A stretch of 64,000 nucleotides of DNA from Polytrichum commune. Taxonomy: Eukaryota; Streptophyta; Polytrichopsida; Polytrichales; Polytrichaceae. The notes beneath the pieces were generated by a model. That model was not told the origin of the DNA. It saw only the letters and a program-made list of their open reading frames with translations, and ran no database searches. A program made the translations under genes and the position numbers. The stretch spans positions 37,827,081 through 37,891,080 of the forward strand of contig OX485809.1 in the NCBI GenBank assembly GCA_950295325.1, given 5' to 3'. Positions 12,188-24,589 of the stretch are shown here, piece by piece. Position 1 is the stretch's first letter. Each line of letters begins with the position of its first letter.

Positions 12188-13215
12188 CACACAAAAGCAC
12201 TCCTGACCTCCGCCCGGGTACGAGAGCGTCCGATTTCACTCGCAATAGTCTCGATCGATTCCGATGATGCCAAGTTTGGTGACGACCAGCCCGCTTGCAG
12301 CACGCAAGCAGTGTGTGATGAACTCTGACGGGAATGAACAGAATCTACAATAGGTTCATCCATTCCGGATAGCTATACCTCATGTTTCATCCATGCTCCG
12401 GTATGAGAGTGCTCGATTCCGGATTACACTCGCAATAGTCTCAATAAACCCACTCACTCATTCTTTCACTGTAGGGATGGACGGATCTCGTCGGTCATCC
12501 GTCCATACGAGAAGGTTGTAAAGAGTGCCTCAATGTATAGATATATTCAAGCATGGTTTGTACCCATGGGTACCTTTTCTTAACATCGTGATTATTTTAT
12601 ATACATTCACACTTGGTTGATTGTTACCATACCTCATAAATTAAGTTATTGTTGCTAGGTTAAGTTACCACATCCTTATATCCTAGCAACACAATTAGCG
12701 CCTAACTTCGGTGGTCACTTATCTCATGCGTATTAGGAAGGTTAGCTACATTGAAAGACCACGATAGTGACTACTGACTTATTAGTTATCATATTATATG
12801 TTGACATGATGGCACATGATAAGCAAGGTGAGTTTAATGATGGCCATGTGTGGATGGAAGCAGTACCCTATGCTAGATAAGTGATACCTTGATAAAGTTG
12901 CCTATAGGCGTGAATGAAATGACATGAAGGTTAATTTGAAGTTTGGTTATTTTACCATTAAGGTTGTTAAACTTAGGAATTAAAACCAATACTTACCCAT
13001 AGGTGTGAACCCTCCCTAGGGTATGTTGCCCTAACATAAAGGACTACATCTTGAGAAAATGTGTTATTTATGTACATTGGCATTTGGTATGAATTTTTTC
13101 CTATGTAGAGGAAGTGAAATTTTGTCATAACTTTTTTAATTTAATTTATCATTCTTGAGTTAGTTATGAATTTTTGTAGTATTATTCTTAGAGTTTGCTA
13201 TATTAGATTTCAAAA
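12188..13215 (+). repeat. Segmental duplication, copy at the 5' flank of nucleoside hydrolase copy 1
   Basis: The region just upstream of the copy 1 start codon recurs on the same strand at 36128-36585 and, after an insertion, at 37523-38195. Landmarks are GCACTCCTGACCTCCGC, TCCATTCCGGATAGCTATAC, CCCATGGGTACCTTTTC and AAGTTGCCTATAGGC. The nearest part presumably contains the promoter of copy 1, but no TATA box was identified with confidence. A 14-base run rich in G lies near 13647. Confidence 0.75.
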
Positions 13216-13820
13216 GGTCTTGTTTTAGACTTTAACAGCTTGTACTGAGAGTGGAAACTAGGAGAGGGGAAGGGTGAAAATGTTGATCACTATTGTAGAG
13301 CCATGGGATTGTTATTTTCAACAAAATTAACCTATAGATTAAGTTTTAATACCCACTCTTAGTACAATGAAGTTAAACTAGCATGATTTGACAACTAACC
13401 TAGAGGGGGCAAATTTTCACTTTTAGCCCCTCAGTCGGTGTTATGAAACCAAACCTACCTATCAATTGGAGCTTGAGGTAAACATGCCTAAATCAACTAC
13501 TTATCTTAATCATACACCAATATTTGAGTGGCATGTGGTTTGGTGTGACTCTAAGAACGGATATCAAAAAGACATGTGCTTAAAAGTGATTTGATTGCAT
13601 GCTCAAAATATGATAGCTATTATGAACTCAATATCCAAAGTAATTGAGGGGGGGGGGGGGCTAATATGATAAGGTATTCATATGAGCTCCAAAAACTACG
13701 AGGGACATAACATTACTCAAGGTTGGAGAAGTGCTCCCTTTTCTATGTGGAAGGGGGCTACTCGTGTCCAAAGCATTAGCTACCATTGATCTATGCATAG
13801 TTGTCCATCAATTAGCATTA

Positions 13821-14813
13821 CAGTCCTACCTCTTTAATATGACACGTTTGGGAAACGAGAAAAAGGTCGTATTATCGAGGTGTCACATATTCAATAATAT
13901 GACAAATTGGACATGGTTGTCACAATAACGAGGTACTTCATAAAAACACACTTGAGATATTTTCCATATGTAAAAATGAGTATTCTTTCAAATGTATTAC
14001 AAATATGCAAATTCTCCTTACTAAACCTATGTGGACTTGAAGAAGGAATCAATAGTCCGTTGATGTTGGCACTTCAAGTTAGCAACATATATCTTATTGA
14101 GCTTCTCTATTATGCCCTGCAATTTCATCAGATTTGCAGGAGTGAAGTCTAACGAATTGTCCATAAAAAATGTAGCTAATAGCTGAGCATGTTGTTGAGC
14201 ATCCATCAGTTTCACAATAGGTGGAGGTCTCTCATCAACATCTAAAGGGTTTACGGTCTCAACAGTAAGGTCCAAACTAACTAGCTCTATTCTTTGTCCT
14301 AAGGCCATATCAACCAGCTCTGACATGCAATATTCAGCCTCAATGATGTCTTCACCTTCCATTACCACATACTCTTCAAATGGCATCTCATCTGATCCAA
14401 GTTGCAGTTTTGATATAAGAAGGGCCAGGTCTTCAGACTCCTTGATCAATCTCGATTTTTCTCTTTGGTCCTCATGAGTAGGGTTTTAGAAAGAGAACCT
14501 AGTTCCCATGGTTCTCATGTTTATTTCATCATTTTACATTTAAACTTCCTTAATCCAAACTTCATATGTATAAGATTTATGAATTTAAAATAAATTATGT
14601 ATTTATGTATATATAAGTGTATGGGACCCACCATATAAATGCATTTATTACCTCTATAATATGACATTTGGGGGGTCTAGGAGTGTCATATTAACATTGT
14701 CATAGTCGTAGTATATAGAGGTAGATTTGAACTAGGAAGTTTGGTTTACGAAATTTGTGTCATAATATCAAGGTTGTCGTATTATCGAGTGTCGTATTAA
14801 AGAGGTAGGACTG
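13821..14813 (-). mobile_element. pogo/Tigger-like transposon, internally deleted
   Basis: The element is 993 bp long and flanked by TA at 13819-13820 and 14814-14815. The terminal inverted repeats begin CAGTCCTACCTCTTTAATA at both ends, followed by GACAC. Subterminal copies of GTCGTATTATCGAG lie near both ends. The CAGT start, the TA duplication and the enclosed transposase tail together place it in the pogo/Tigger branch of Tc1/mariner. Most of the transposase is missing. Confidence 0.8.
14027..14449 (-). pseudogene. C-terminal remnant of a Tigger/CENP-B-like transposase
   Basis: An acidic 140-residue frame contains LISKLQLGSDEMPFEEYV and ends in QRTIDSFFKST. An acidic C-terminal region finishing in a (T/L)DSFFK-type motif is typical of jerky/Tigger-type DDE transposases. 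The helix-turn-helix and catalytic DDD core are absent. It sits inside the element ends at 13821 and 14813, which supports the assignment. It is not expected to be functional. Confidence 0.6.
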
Positions 14814-15317
14814 TAGTGGGCTGACACAATTTTTTTAAATGTATTGTTATAGTAAGCATATCCCATGTATGACCCACCAGGATATCGACGCTTGGATAAT
14901 GAATAGTACTATGACTTTGAACTATTCATTTTGCAGGGGCAATCCAACATAACTGGGAATGAATCTCATACTAACCACATGTTTCATATCATAGGAGAAG
15001 TGGGCTTGTCAGAAGAAGTAACCATTTAAGAGCCATCTACCTTGAGTTATAAGTACCATAGCACCATACATGGTTTGTGCAAAAATTATTCCCAAATAAA
15101 AAATCATAAATTATGAACCCAATCAAACGAATAAGTGAAATTTTATATTAGGAAATAAACTAATTAATATAAAATTTGGACTCTTCTAAGCTCCAACCAC
15201 GTCAACGGGCCATAAGAGGTTACATGCTAACACGTTAATGACTCGGCGCCCTGCGCACTCAAAGCAACAAACTTTCTTTCTATATCCATCTCCCTCTCCT
15301 CCTTGCTAGTAGGGATA

Positions 15318-15576
15318 AAAACAAGAAAACGGTAGAATCGTGAGGCTCTGTCCTTTACTATGAGAGACTACAATTGTAGTTGTCCACTTTGCTCATGCCA
15401 ATCCATGGTTATTCATTATACCAAACTTTTCTTGGATTTTGGGCACCTTCTTCTCAAATGCGGGTCAAGGATTGAAGCTACTCATTTATCACTCGAAATT
15501 TTTTAAATGATTAATCAAGAACTGCCGAAATAACTATAGTTAACTAGATTTCTTTCAATGCATTTTAGGGAGCAAT

Positions 15577-15631
<55 letters not shown>

Positions 15632-15768
15632 CACATTAAATAAAGTGGACCAAAAATAACAAGAACAAATAATGTTCAAGTGTGAACGCAAAGTGGTTAG
15701 GAAATTTGCTCTTGAAACGACGAAGTTGATGCATAGTCTCTGTCCTACAGACAGAGCCAACAAAATCA
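15318..15768 (+). repeat. Duplicated block D1, copy 1, with TA/GA microsatellite
   Basis: The block recurs on the same strand at 34922-35345. Shared landmarks are AACAAGAAAACGGTAGAA, GAGGCTCTGTCCTTTA, CTTTCTTGGATTTT-like text and GTGGTTAGGAAATTTGCTC. This copy carries a (TA)n(GA)n microsatellite at about 15576-15629, where the other copy has only (TA)n. The preceding stretch 14816-15317 shows no gene. Confidence 0.75.
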
Positions 15769-15769
15769 A

Positions 15770-17849
15770 CCCGTCGTTGTTTTGGTGCCATTTCTAACAC
15801 TCTTCGCACACATGCCAAAGTGCAAATACATACAAAAGACCAACACATACATTGTGCAAAGACAAACAAGAGCCACACTAAATAAAGTTAAGGTGGATAC
15901 TTAGGTTTAAGGCCAAGAAGTTGCCATGAATGAATGAATAAAACAGCAATCTACTTCCAGTACTGCTAAACCTTACCATAAAAAACGAATAATTCTTTTA
16001 AAATCATAGGATTAACGAAATTTCATAAATTATATTTTTAATTGACGAACCTTCTTTTTCAAAAAATATATAAAATTTTCGTTTCGAGGTGCACGAACCA
16101 GCTATGGTGCTACGGTATAACTTAGCAAGGGGGGACTATACTTGGGTTATCCGAGATCGGTGATGAAGTTTGTTTCATCCTCGTTTGGCATAACTATTCC
16201 AAAGAAGCATCACAATGATTGGCAGCTTCATGATAGCTTCTCATTATTCTAGACCGTTTGTTTGTTTTTGGCCACATATATAATGACTCTTTACTTTAGT
16301 ACGGTACAATACACTAGGAGCTAAACTACGATCCTACAAGTGGGAGAAAATATTGTGATGACACCTTCCAAACAAAATGTAAAGAATCTTATATAGTTGG
16401 TGGAGCATATAATAGCATGCCCAAACCAACAAAAAAAACTAATTTGCAATGGGCATCCATGTAAATTTATTCATCATGGATGAAGGCTTCTAGTATAAAC
16501 AAATCCCCTAGGAGGTGGAGGGCGTGTTAGATCCAAATTAGACTAATTTGGGGGTCTTTGATGCCATTTTCAAAACCACTTATAGAAGGAATAATGTATT
16601 CAATATATATGAATTAAAATCTTGTTGCATTTTCACTGTCCCAAAGAATGAGTTTATGTAGACACTACAAATCCTTGGTCGACTTGAGCGATGCTTAATG
16701 ATTGATCTTGATGTAAACTCATCCATGTATGCATGAATATATAAGATTTGAATGGGGAAATGGCATCAGAGTCCCCAAATTGGTATAGTAGGACCTAATG
16801 GAAATGAATCAACCCTCGACCTCATAGAGAAAGGAGCTTATCGTATATGAGAGTACATGTCATCCATCCAACATATAAACCTGACCCCCTCCATGTATAT
16901 TTTTTGCCAATTCATCTCAAGTGATCTGAAGTAGAGTAATTCGGAATCTTTAAAGCTAATTCTTATCATTCTCTCCCTCAACCTCTAGGAGACTTGTTGT
17001 CAATAGAGGCCCTTCATGCACAATGGACGAGTTTACCTGATTCACACGAAGCTCTACTAGACGTATGGAAACTCTACCTCGTACCCTAATATACAAATAT
17101 TTATAAATGAGGGAATGATAATAAAATATTATTATTATAATCTACAAAGCCCTCAAAGAGATATGAAACTGTGGGTTTGATCCTTCTATGAGAATTTTTT
17201 TTAAGAGTTTGTTAGCTCATTGTGTATCAGAGTATGTTGTGAGAGTTGGATGAAATTATTGGGGCCTCCTCTTTCCACCTCTTAAGCTTTGAGAGGAATT
17301 TAGGATCTAAAATAGGGTACCCACATAGGACCCACTATCCTAAATCTCATATCGGCTTATGAAATGAAATGAAATCGATACTAAAGTCCATGAAGCCAAA
17401 AGGCTAGTGGGATTGAAAGTGCATCATGATAAGTTCAAATTGGCTACTTCCCTAGAGTGGTGGAGTTTAGTAGCCTCCACGGGATAGAGGTCAATGTCAA
17501 CTTGTTGGTCCAATGTAAAAGAAAGATTCGAGGGTCCCTAGTACTATATTCTCAAATAGTGATGGAAACTTATCTCAAATGATGTGATATAAGGGACACT
17601 CCAACACAAAGCATGTCTCACTTTCAAATGCATTATAAAGCGATAGTGGCATAACTATCGTCTCTAGAGATAGGGACACTCATCTATGCAAGGCGATCTT
17701 GGCCCAACCACCCTGGTAGGACAAGCTAGAATGTGGGTTTTGATAGCCCAACACCACTCTTTGTGTATGATCGTCTATGCCTTAATAAACTTGCGTGACT
17801 TTGTGTCGATTCTCATAACCTCGTGGTTTGGGACTAAACCCAATAAGCA
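15770..17849. other. Intergenic, no gene seen
   Basis: About 2 kb of AT-rich sequence with short frames only. Parts, such as a GTAGACACTACAAATCC motif near 16658, resemble the interior of the repeat at 19300-20881. I cannot define an element here. Confidence 0.45.
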
Positions 17850-18975
17850 CATTGTTCATGGTACTTAGTGTCACATACACTAATTAAGGAGGCCCTAGAC
17901 TAGATGTCTAGAGGTCTCAAAGTGTCATGTCCGCTAATTGCCAATATGATATTAATCAGCAACATAAGTAAAATTTCAAAGTGAACAATTTACAATATGA
18001 CATTTAGAGTAGCACATTGGGATACTTGAGATGATAGTTCAATTGTGTTTAGTGTACAAGCGGAAGATATTATTAAGCATACTAATAAAAAGTGTCACGT
18101 GTTTATATTTTATTATGCAAGAGGAAGATGTTATGGAGCACACTAATGCCAAGTATCATTTGTGTATGCTTTAGTCAACTCGTAGACCATTGTGTAGCAT
18201 TGTGTACCATAGCAATATTGAACATACTCATGGCACGATGTCAGTAAGCACACTTGAACATCAAATGTCATGAGGTGACACTGAGTTGAAATTGTTGATC
18301 ATTGGTGTAACTTATCATACTCCTCAAAATAGGGTAAGTGACACTATTATACATGTGACACTAAGGGCCACTTCACACTATGGCTGAAGGTTGAGAGGCT
18401 GTCAATTTCCACCAATCAGATTGTAAGAATCCAAGAATTCATCCTCTCGACCCTTCACACTATAGACCAAAATTCCAAAGGCCGTCACTCTTCAAATGCC
18501 TATATGGCAATATTTTTTGACCAAGGCAACGGACTCTTGAAGAAAGTTTGGGTTGGACAAAAACTGAAACCCAAACTATAGTCAAGAGGCCGTCGATTTT
18601 TTTTCATTAAAAAAAGAAAAGAAAAAAGAATATGACAAGATCTTGGTTGTTAGATTGAAGGTGTTGTTTTGAGCAGGGAATAAAGTGGGATGCTCTTTCT
18701 TCCTATGGACTTTGGACTTGGCCTTTGGAGGCTTCACATTATGACCGTCCAAGTCAAAAGGCCATGGGAGTTTGTGGCCAAAGATTTGAACTTTGGTCTT
18801 GGACCTTTGGAGGCTTCATACTATGCCCAGCTGAAGGCTCCAATTCCTATATTTTATTGACTACTATTTTCAGCCCATTTCTTCGGACTCTCAACCAAAG
18901 TTTCGCCATTCAATCCCACGGCCTCTCGACTTGGATGGCCATAGTGTGAAGCGGCCCTAAATACCATAAACGGTG
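17850..18975. mobile_element. MITE, family M1, interrupted by a second element
   Basis: The body 17863-18361 matches 1358-1813, with shared text TACTTGAGATGATAGTT and CTCAAAATAGGGTAAG. The right end is completed at 18961-18975 (TACCATAAACGGTG) after the insertion at 18365-18957. Removing the insertion and one TAA would leave the uninterrupted right end seen at 1344-1817 and 4121-4337. The left end is diverged. Confidence 0.7.
18365..18957. mobile_element. PIF/Harbinger-like MITE (TAA duplication)
   Basis: The element is 593 bp long and flanked by TAA at 18362-18364 and 18958-18960. The left end GGGCCACTTCACACTATGGC is inverted at the right end (GGGCCGCTTCACACTATGGC on the other strand), with similarity continuing to a GAGAGGC block. 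A 3-bp TAA target and GGGCC ends are typical of Tourist-like PIF/Harbinger elements. Its interior carries several CTTTGGAGGCTTCA-type sub-repeats and no transposase. Confidence 0.85.
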
Positions 18976-19299
18976 AAGTGTGGGTGGGGCACGGATTCGC
19001 TTTACTTTACAATTAAGAGTCTATTGAGAGAGGGGCCTATTGGCAGCAAGATTCATGTGCATCCGATGGCCATCGTCCCTATCCGTCACCCCTATTTCCA
19101 GTCACTTGATAAGCACAATTCCCATCCCCATCCCTTTGGAATAATAGGTACATACCACCGGCATTATTTTAGCCATGGAGATGCTTTCGGATGATGGCTC
19201 CCGGCTTTTGAATATACATACCAATCATACATACAATATTGCCTCCCTCCATTTGCCATGGCTCTTGTTCTCACAACCACCCATGTAAGAAGGTAAGTT

Positions 19300-20003
19300 G
19301 CATGAGCCTTGAATGGTTACTTTTCTCTCTTTTTTCCGACTAACCCCATGCTACCATGCATGACACATGAAATGAACTTGAGGCCGTAGTTGTTTTCCTC
19401 GTACTAATTTTGGATCTCACACGAATATCTTATTCATTACCAAAGTGAATATTTGTGTGCTCCTTAAATGGTCATATAGTCCCTTCAGTAAAGTTGACTA
19501 CTGGACCTTGATTGGGTATTCTATTTTAAACATGCAATCTAATCTTTAATAAACATGTGTCTTTTTGGTATCCCTTCTTGGAGCCACACAAAACCACTTA
19601 CAACTCAAATATAGGTGTCCGATTAAGGTAAGTAATTGAATTAGGTAGACCCCAAACCTTATTCATATTAGTCTTGTTATGAGCAATGTTGTGTATGTAT
19701 CTTGATTCAATCCAATTATTAATAAGGATACGTTCATTGGTACAAAGAATCCCATCCATATGGTATCACATGGCTTGGGATTTGTGACATCTACATAAGC
19801 TCATTCATCGTGGATGAAGGAGCTATAGTTAAAAAAAATCCCCTACAAGATTGAGCCATGGTTCATCCAAATTCAACATCACTATACTAATTATGGGTCT
19901 TTGACTTCATTTCCACAGTCAAATCATATGAACATAGTCATTTACATGTTATAATATAATTCACTGTCTTTTCAACCTTTGCAATGGACAAGTTCATGTA
20001 GAC
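19300..20003 (+). repeat. Copy of dispersed repeat family R2
   Basis: Similar to 22905-23390, 54540-54780 and parts of intron 1 of copies 2 and 3. Landmarks are a TGGATCTCACACGAATATC / GAGCTCATATGAA-like start, then CAAAGTGAATATT, then ACTCAAATATAGGTGTCCGA and AAGGTAAGTAATTGAATTAG. The tandem array that follows is built from the next part of the same repeat. Confidence 0.55.
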
Positions 20004-20881
20004 ACCACAAATCCCTAGCAATATCGCATCCTTCAATACCAATATTATTACCCACTTAATATAGGTATCAATTCCAAGACATTATGGATATGTATGAGTT
20101 TGTATCTTTACTTTCAATTCCACCCTTACCCACTATGGAGTGGGATAATAATTTTATTATATTCCATTTTTTTAAATAAAACCACAAATCCCTAGCAATG
20201 TCGCATCCTTCAATACCAATATTATTACCCACTTAATATAGGTATCAATTCCAAGACATTATGGATATGTATGAGTTTGTATCTTTACTTTCAATTCCAC
20301 CCTTACCCACTATGGAGTGGGATAATAATTTTATTATATTCCATTTTTTTAATAAAACCACAAATCCCTAGCAATGTCGCATCCTTCAATACCAATATTA
20401 TTATCCACTTAATATAGGTATCAATTCCAAGACATTATGGATATGTATGAGTTTGTATCTTTACTTTCAATTCCACCCTTACCCACTATGGAGTGGGATA
20501 ATAATTTTATTATATTCCATTTTTTTAATAAAACCACAAATCCCTAGCAATGTCGCATCCTTCAATACCAATATTATTACCCACTTAATATAGGTATCAA
20601 TTCCAAGACATTATGGATATGTATGAGTTTGTATCTTTACTTTCAATTCCACCCTTACCCACTATAGAGTGGGATAATAATTTTATTATATTCCATTTTT
20701 TAATAAAACCACAAATCCCTAGCAATGTCGCATCCTTCAATACCAATATTATTACCCACTTAATATAGGTATCAATTCCAAGACATTATGGATATGTATG
20801 AGTTTGTATCTTTACTTTCAATTCCACCCTTACCCACTATGGAGTGGGATAATAATTTTATTATATTCCATTTTTTAATAA
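20004..20881 (+). repeat. 176-bp tandem array, five units
   Basis: The phrase ACCACAAATCCCTAGCAAT starts units at 20004, 20181, 20357, 20533 and 20708 (spacing 177, 176, 176, 175). Units look nearly identical apart from single-base changes and the length of the terminal T/A run. One diverged relative of the unit is at about 54840-54975 inside the transposon at 54363-55431, sharing TTCAATACCAATAT and ATGAGTTTGT. No coding function is suggested. Confidence 0.9.
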
Positions 20882-22904
20882 AAAAAACCCCATGCACAAC
20901 ACCTATAACATTACATAGAGCAAGGTCCATGTTCTCTCTCTCTACGAATACAATAAAGGAAGGGTGTCCTTTATGCACTTGGGATCCGGGACCAGGGTTG
21001 CTTCAATCAAGAACTAGGCCCTGCCAAATCGGTTGGTAAGTATGTGGAGGGCATGCCAACCCTTGGCGGCTAGTAAGTTTAGGTCGGGAACTATTGGAAA
21101 ATCATTGAAGGAAAGTCATTGAAGGAAAGTTTGTAGGTCACTATGTCGAACGTGGGAGGTTGCACATGCATTGGCATTGGGCACCATTAAAATGCCCATT
21201 GTGGACCGAATAATTCCTTTCTTGTTGTCACAATGTTGGTTTAGGCTAACATTCATACTATCAAAGGCATGTTTTTTGAAATATGAGTGTTCAAGACCAT
21301 GGTCACGTGTTCTTCAGTTCTCATGTTCATGTCCTCTGGGTAAATCCTACCACTGTAACATGGGGACTCTTGAGCATAGTAGGGCCAATGGGCTCAAATT
21401 CATGTTGGTGTAAACACGGATTTTAAATTTTATTTTATTTTATTTTTAGGTCCTTTGGGGAGTCTCAACTTTGTATCGTGAATCACCAAATTGACCCGAC
21501 TCTCACAACAAAGCACCCAAGGGTGAGATTTATATGTATATTTTGAAATTGTATTAAGGTGGGTTAAGTTAAGTTTATGGCTTAACTTATTTGTTTTGAG
21601 TTAATGTTTAAGGTTGGTTTTACTTCTTTTATGTTGTCTTACTAATATTCATGATGTGAATTTCATAGTGGATGGTAGACAACTAGCTCACAATGCACTG
21701 AGCATGAGGAGTACACATATTCTGAATCCAATGAATATATACTTTGTTAACCATGACCAAGTGTGAACCGCTTAGCAATCCAACACTTTCCCCTATACCC
21801 AAACAATTCACAAGACAATGTTGGCAAGGGGTCCTCACAAATGTCTTGCAACTTGGTGATTATGGAGGCCACTCCCGGAGAAGACACAACCCAAAACCTT
21901 GATCCCATTCCTCATGAGCCCCAATGTGACTCCCCCATCAATTTCACACTGGTTGCAAAGTCCATCCATAGTAGAGACACCCTACCATATTTTTCACTTG
22001 CCCTCGAGATTAACCATCTGCAAGGGATCTTGTGAGGGAATGCTCTCCATGTAGCCATTGGCGCACCATGTTGAATTGCATGATTCATTATGGGACTTTG
22101 TCCCTATGTGCGACCACAATTGCACCTTGGCCACAATTCCATGCGGCCTATATTAACGACCTTTTTTACTTTGTGTTGGGCCCTTGTCCCTGTACTGATG
22201 AGGACCACTAGGCACAACCTTTGGAAATTTGTTAAATTTTCTGAGGGGCATTTGCTTATTGAAGAAATGAATTGGGTAGAAGAAGTTTTTTTAATATATT
22301 TAAATAAATTGCATGTAGGAGAAAAGGGCATAACAACTTTGATGTTCCAAGTGATGAGTTTGGATTTTGAATTACTCTCAACAATGCATGATGTTGTTGA
22401 GAGATTGACATGAGAGGAAGGCGGTGAACAAACATCGCATGTCACGGTAAAAAACCATGAAGTTTTTTTTTTTCTTTTCATTCGTTTCTTTCTTGTTGAG
22501 AGATTTTTTATTATAAACATCTTTTTTAAGAGATCTCTATGTTTCCATGTTCTACCCGAGGTGAAGAGTTGTGTGCATGTAATTTGAAAATGTGAATTCA
22601 TTTAAAAGAAACTTGTTACTTTCTTGCATACTTACATGCTCAATTTTAAAGCTAAAAGTTCCTTAGACTTTGCATAAAACTTTAAGGTTCTAAATTACTA
22701 CTACATAACACAATTTATCTCTCCATGACCACATTCATCTTATGATTCCGTACTTGGAGTATCCCCTATACATGGTCCATTCAACTACACGGGTCCGATA
22801 TCAACAATTAAATACATCAGGCCTATCTAGTTTAAGCGTTGGCATTTGGGTCCATTCGCAACTTCAAAATCCATAGGGGTTGCCAATAATTCTATAAGTC
22901 TAAG
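20882..22904. other. Intergenic, no gene supported
   Basis: Several frames of 80-107 residues exist (21171-21413, 21763-22035, 22090-22413), but none shows a recognisable domain, splice context or partner. A poorly defined inverted-repeat or transposon origin is possible. Confidence 0.4.
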
Positions 22905-23390
22905 GTAGATGGGTCTTGAATGGTTGCTTTTTTTTACTAGTCCACTTCTTATAGGACATGGAACACGTAATTTAGCACGAGATGCTTAGCAAATCCAGAT
23001 TGATGCCATAGCCACTTTCCTCATAATGTTCAGAGCTCATATGAAACTCCTTCTTGTGCTCATTTAGTGGTCCCCCCCCTCATGTTCATTGTTGAGCTTA
23101 TAATGGTTAGTATATTCGGAGCACGTAGTTCAATCTCTTTTAGAAATTTATCCTTTTGGTATCCGATGTTGGAGCCACATCTAATCACATACCACTCAAA
23201 TATAGATGTCCAATCAAGAGAAGTAATCGAGTTAGCCACACCTACCCTATAACAAGGCCAAAGTTTATAATTTTGAATGCTCGTTTTGTGTGCATGGTGA
23301 CATATACTATCCACATTGTCTATTCTTGGAGCCACACCTAAACACTTACTATTCCAATATCATAATTCGATTAAGATAATTGTTTGATAA
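22905..23390 (+). repeat. Copy of dispersed repeat family R2
   Basis: Landmarks shared with the other copies are CATATGAAACTCCTTC, GAGCTTATAATGGTTAG, TTCAATCTCTTTTAGAAA, CATACCACTCAAATATAGATG and AGAAGTAATCGAGTTAG. No clear ends are seen. The stretch 23391-24589 that follows shows no gene I can support. Confidence 0.55.
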
Positions 23391-24589
23391 TGCACAGTGT
23401 TTGACTTCACTTGTGGAGTCACATAACCCGTGCATTAAGATGGTTGTTCTCTTCAGTATGTGGAATTTTGATTTACTTTTATTTTTGTGTCAAATGGACC
23501 CACAACCTCCACAGTGGCATCCGTTCAAGGGGGTTGGGGAGTCCATGTTAGTCCGGGGTGCATCCTCTTTGGTGTAATTGTGTTGGATTTCTTGCCCAAC
23601 ACGGACAACATTCTCATAAGGGAGCTCCATGGGCCCACATTGGATGGGTTGTTCAGGGTGTTCGTTCACACCCCTAAGTGACAAGTTTGAGCATTTGTCT
23701 TTGCATGTAGCCACAATTGGCATGTGTCAACCATGGACCCTCTCTCACAAGTATAAGAAGAGCTTGAGCCCCTTGGGCAAAGTAGCTCGCTCCTCCAGTA
23801 GGGTTTTCCTCTCTTACCCATTCATGCTCTAAGCTTTTGCTTTTGCTCTTGTATTTTCAATTGATGTTTTCAAGCTCCGTGTTTGGCTTCAAGCTTTAGT
23901 GGGTGGCTTCCAATCTTGCACCACTTGTCAATCTCGTTCAAAGGTATGATGAATTAAGTGCTAAAATGCTAGTTCTTTTTTCATCTTTTCTTTTGGTTTT
24001 GCAATTGTGGGTAGTAGTAGGTTTGATGATTGTGGCCATGTCTTGACAATAGATCGATTGTAGGTTGAGTGATGATGTTTGTGGATGCATGGAGGATTGA
24101 GGAACCTTTTTGCTGAATTTTCATGTTGGTGGGTTGATTGTAAGTTGTGGGTGCTTATGGTGGTTTGGGGGATCACATTCGGGTGTTGGTTGTGAGTGAT
24201 TCAAGGCCCGATGGGTTGGAAGCAAAAATTCGGAAGCTATTCTCAGAATTTTTGTTCAATAACATCAATTATGTTCCCAATTCTAAGGATGTCAGGGTTG
24301 CATGTCTTGTTGTACTAACCAACCTCTAAAAAATGTATGCATCCTCTTTGGATCCATACATTCTTCAAAGACTGCATTCTTGGCCCCAAGATGGTGGAGG
24401 CTTGGCAAGGTTCAACTCCTTATAGGGATACTTGGGATTTCTTTCAACACAGTTTCACTCCCTTAAAAGCATAACACCAATTTTATTTTATTTCGGAAAT
24501 ATACTGAAGTAAACATTTAGAAACTAGGAAAATTGTTGAATGGTAAAGGTAAATCCCGGAAACCAACTAAGAAAAAAATTGGCTTTCGG

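Noticed and set aside
11643-12245. Several 60-110 residue frames rich in His, Thr and Asn
   Set aside because: They read through a CAC/CAA tandem repeat or are shadows of the first exon of copy 1.
20772-21039. Open frames on both strands at the end of the 176-bp array
   Set aside because: They are translations of the tandem unit and its edge, and both strands are open equally.
22090-22601. Overlapping plus (107 residues) and minus (165 residues) frames
   Set aside because: No domain, no splice-site support and no relation to neighbours. Length alone is not enough in this composition.
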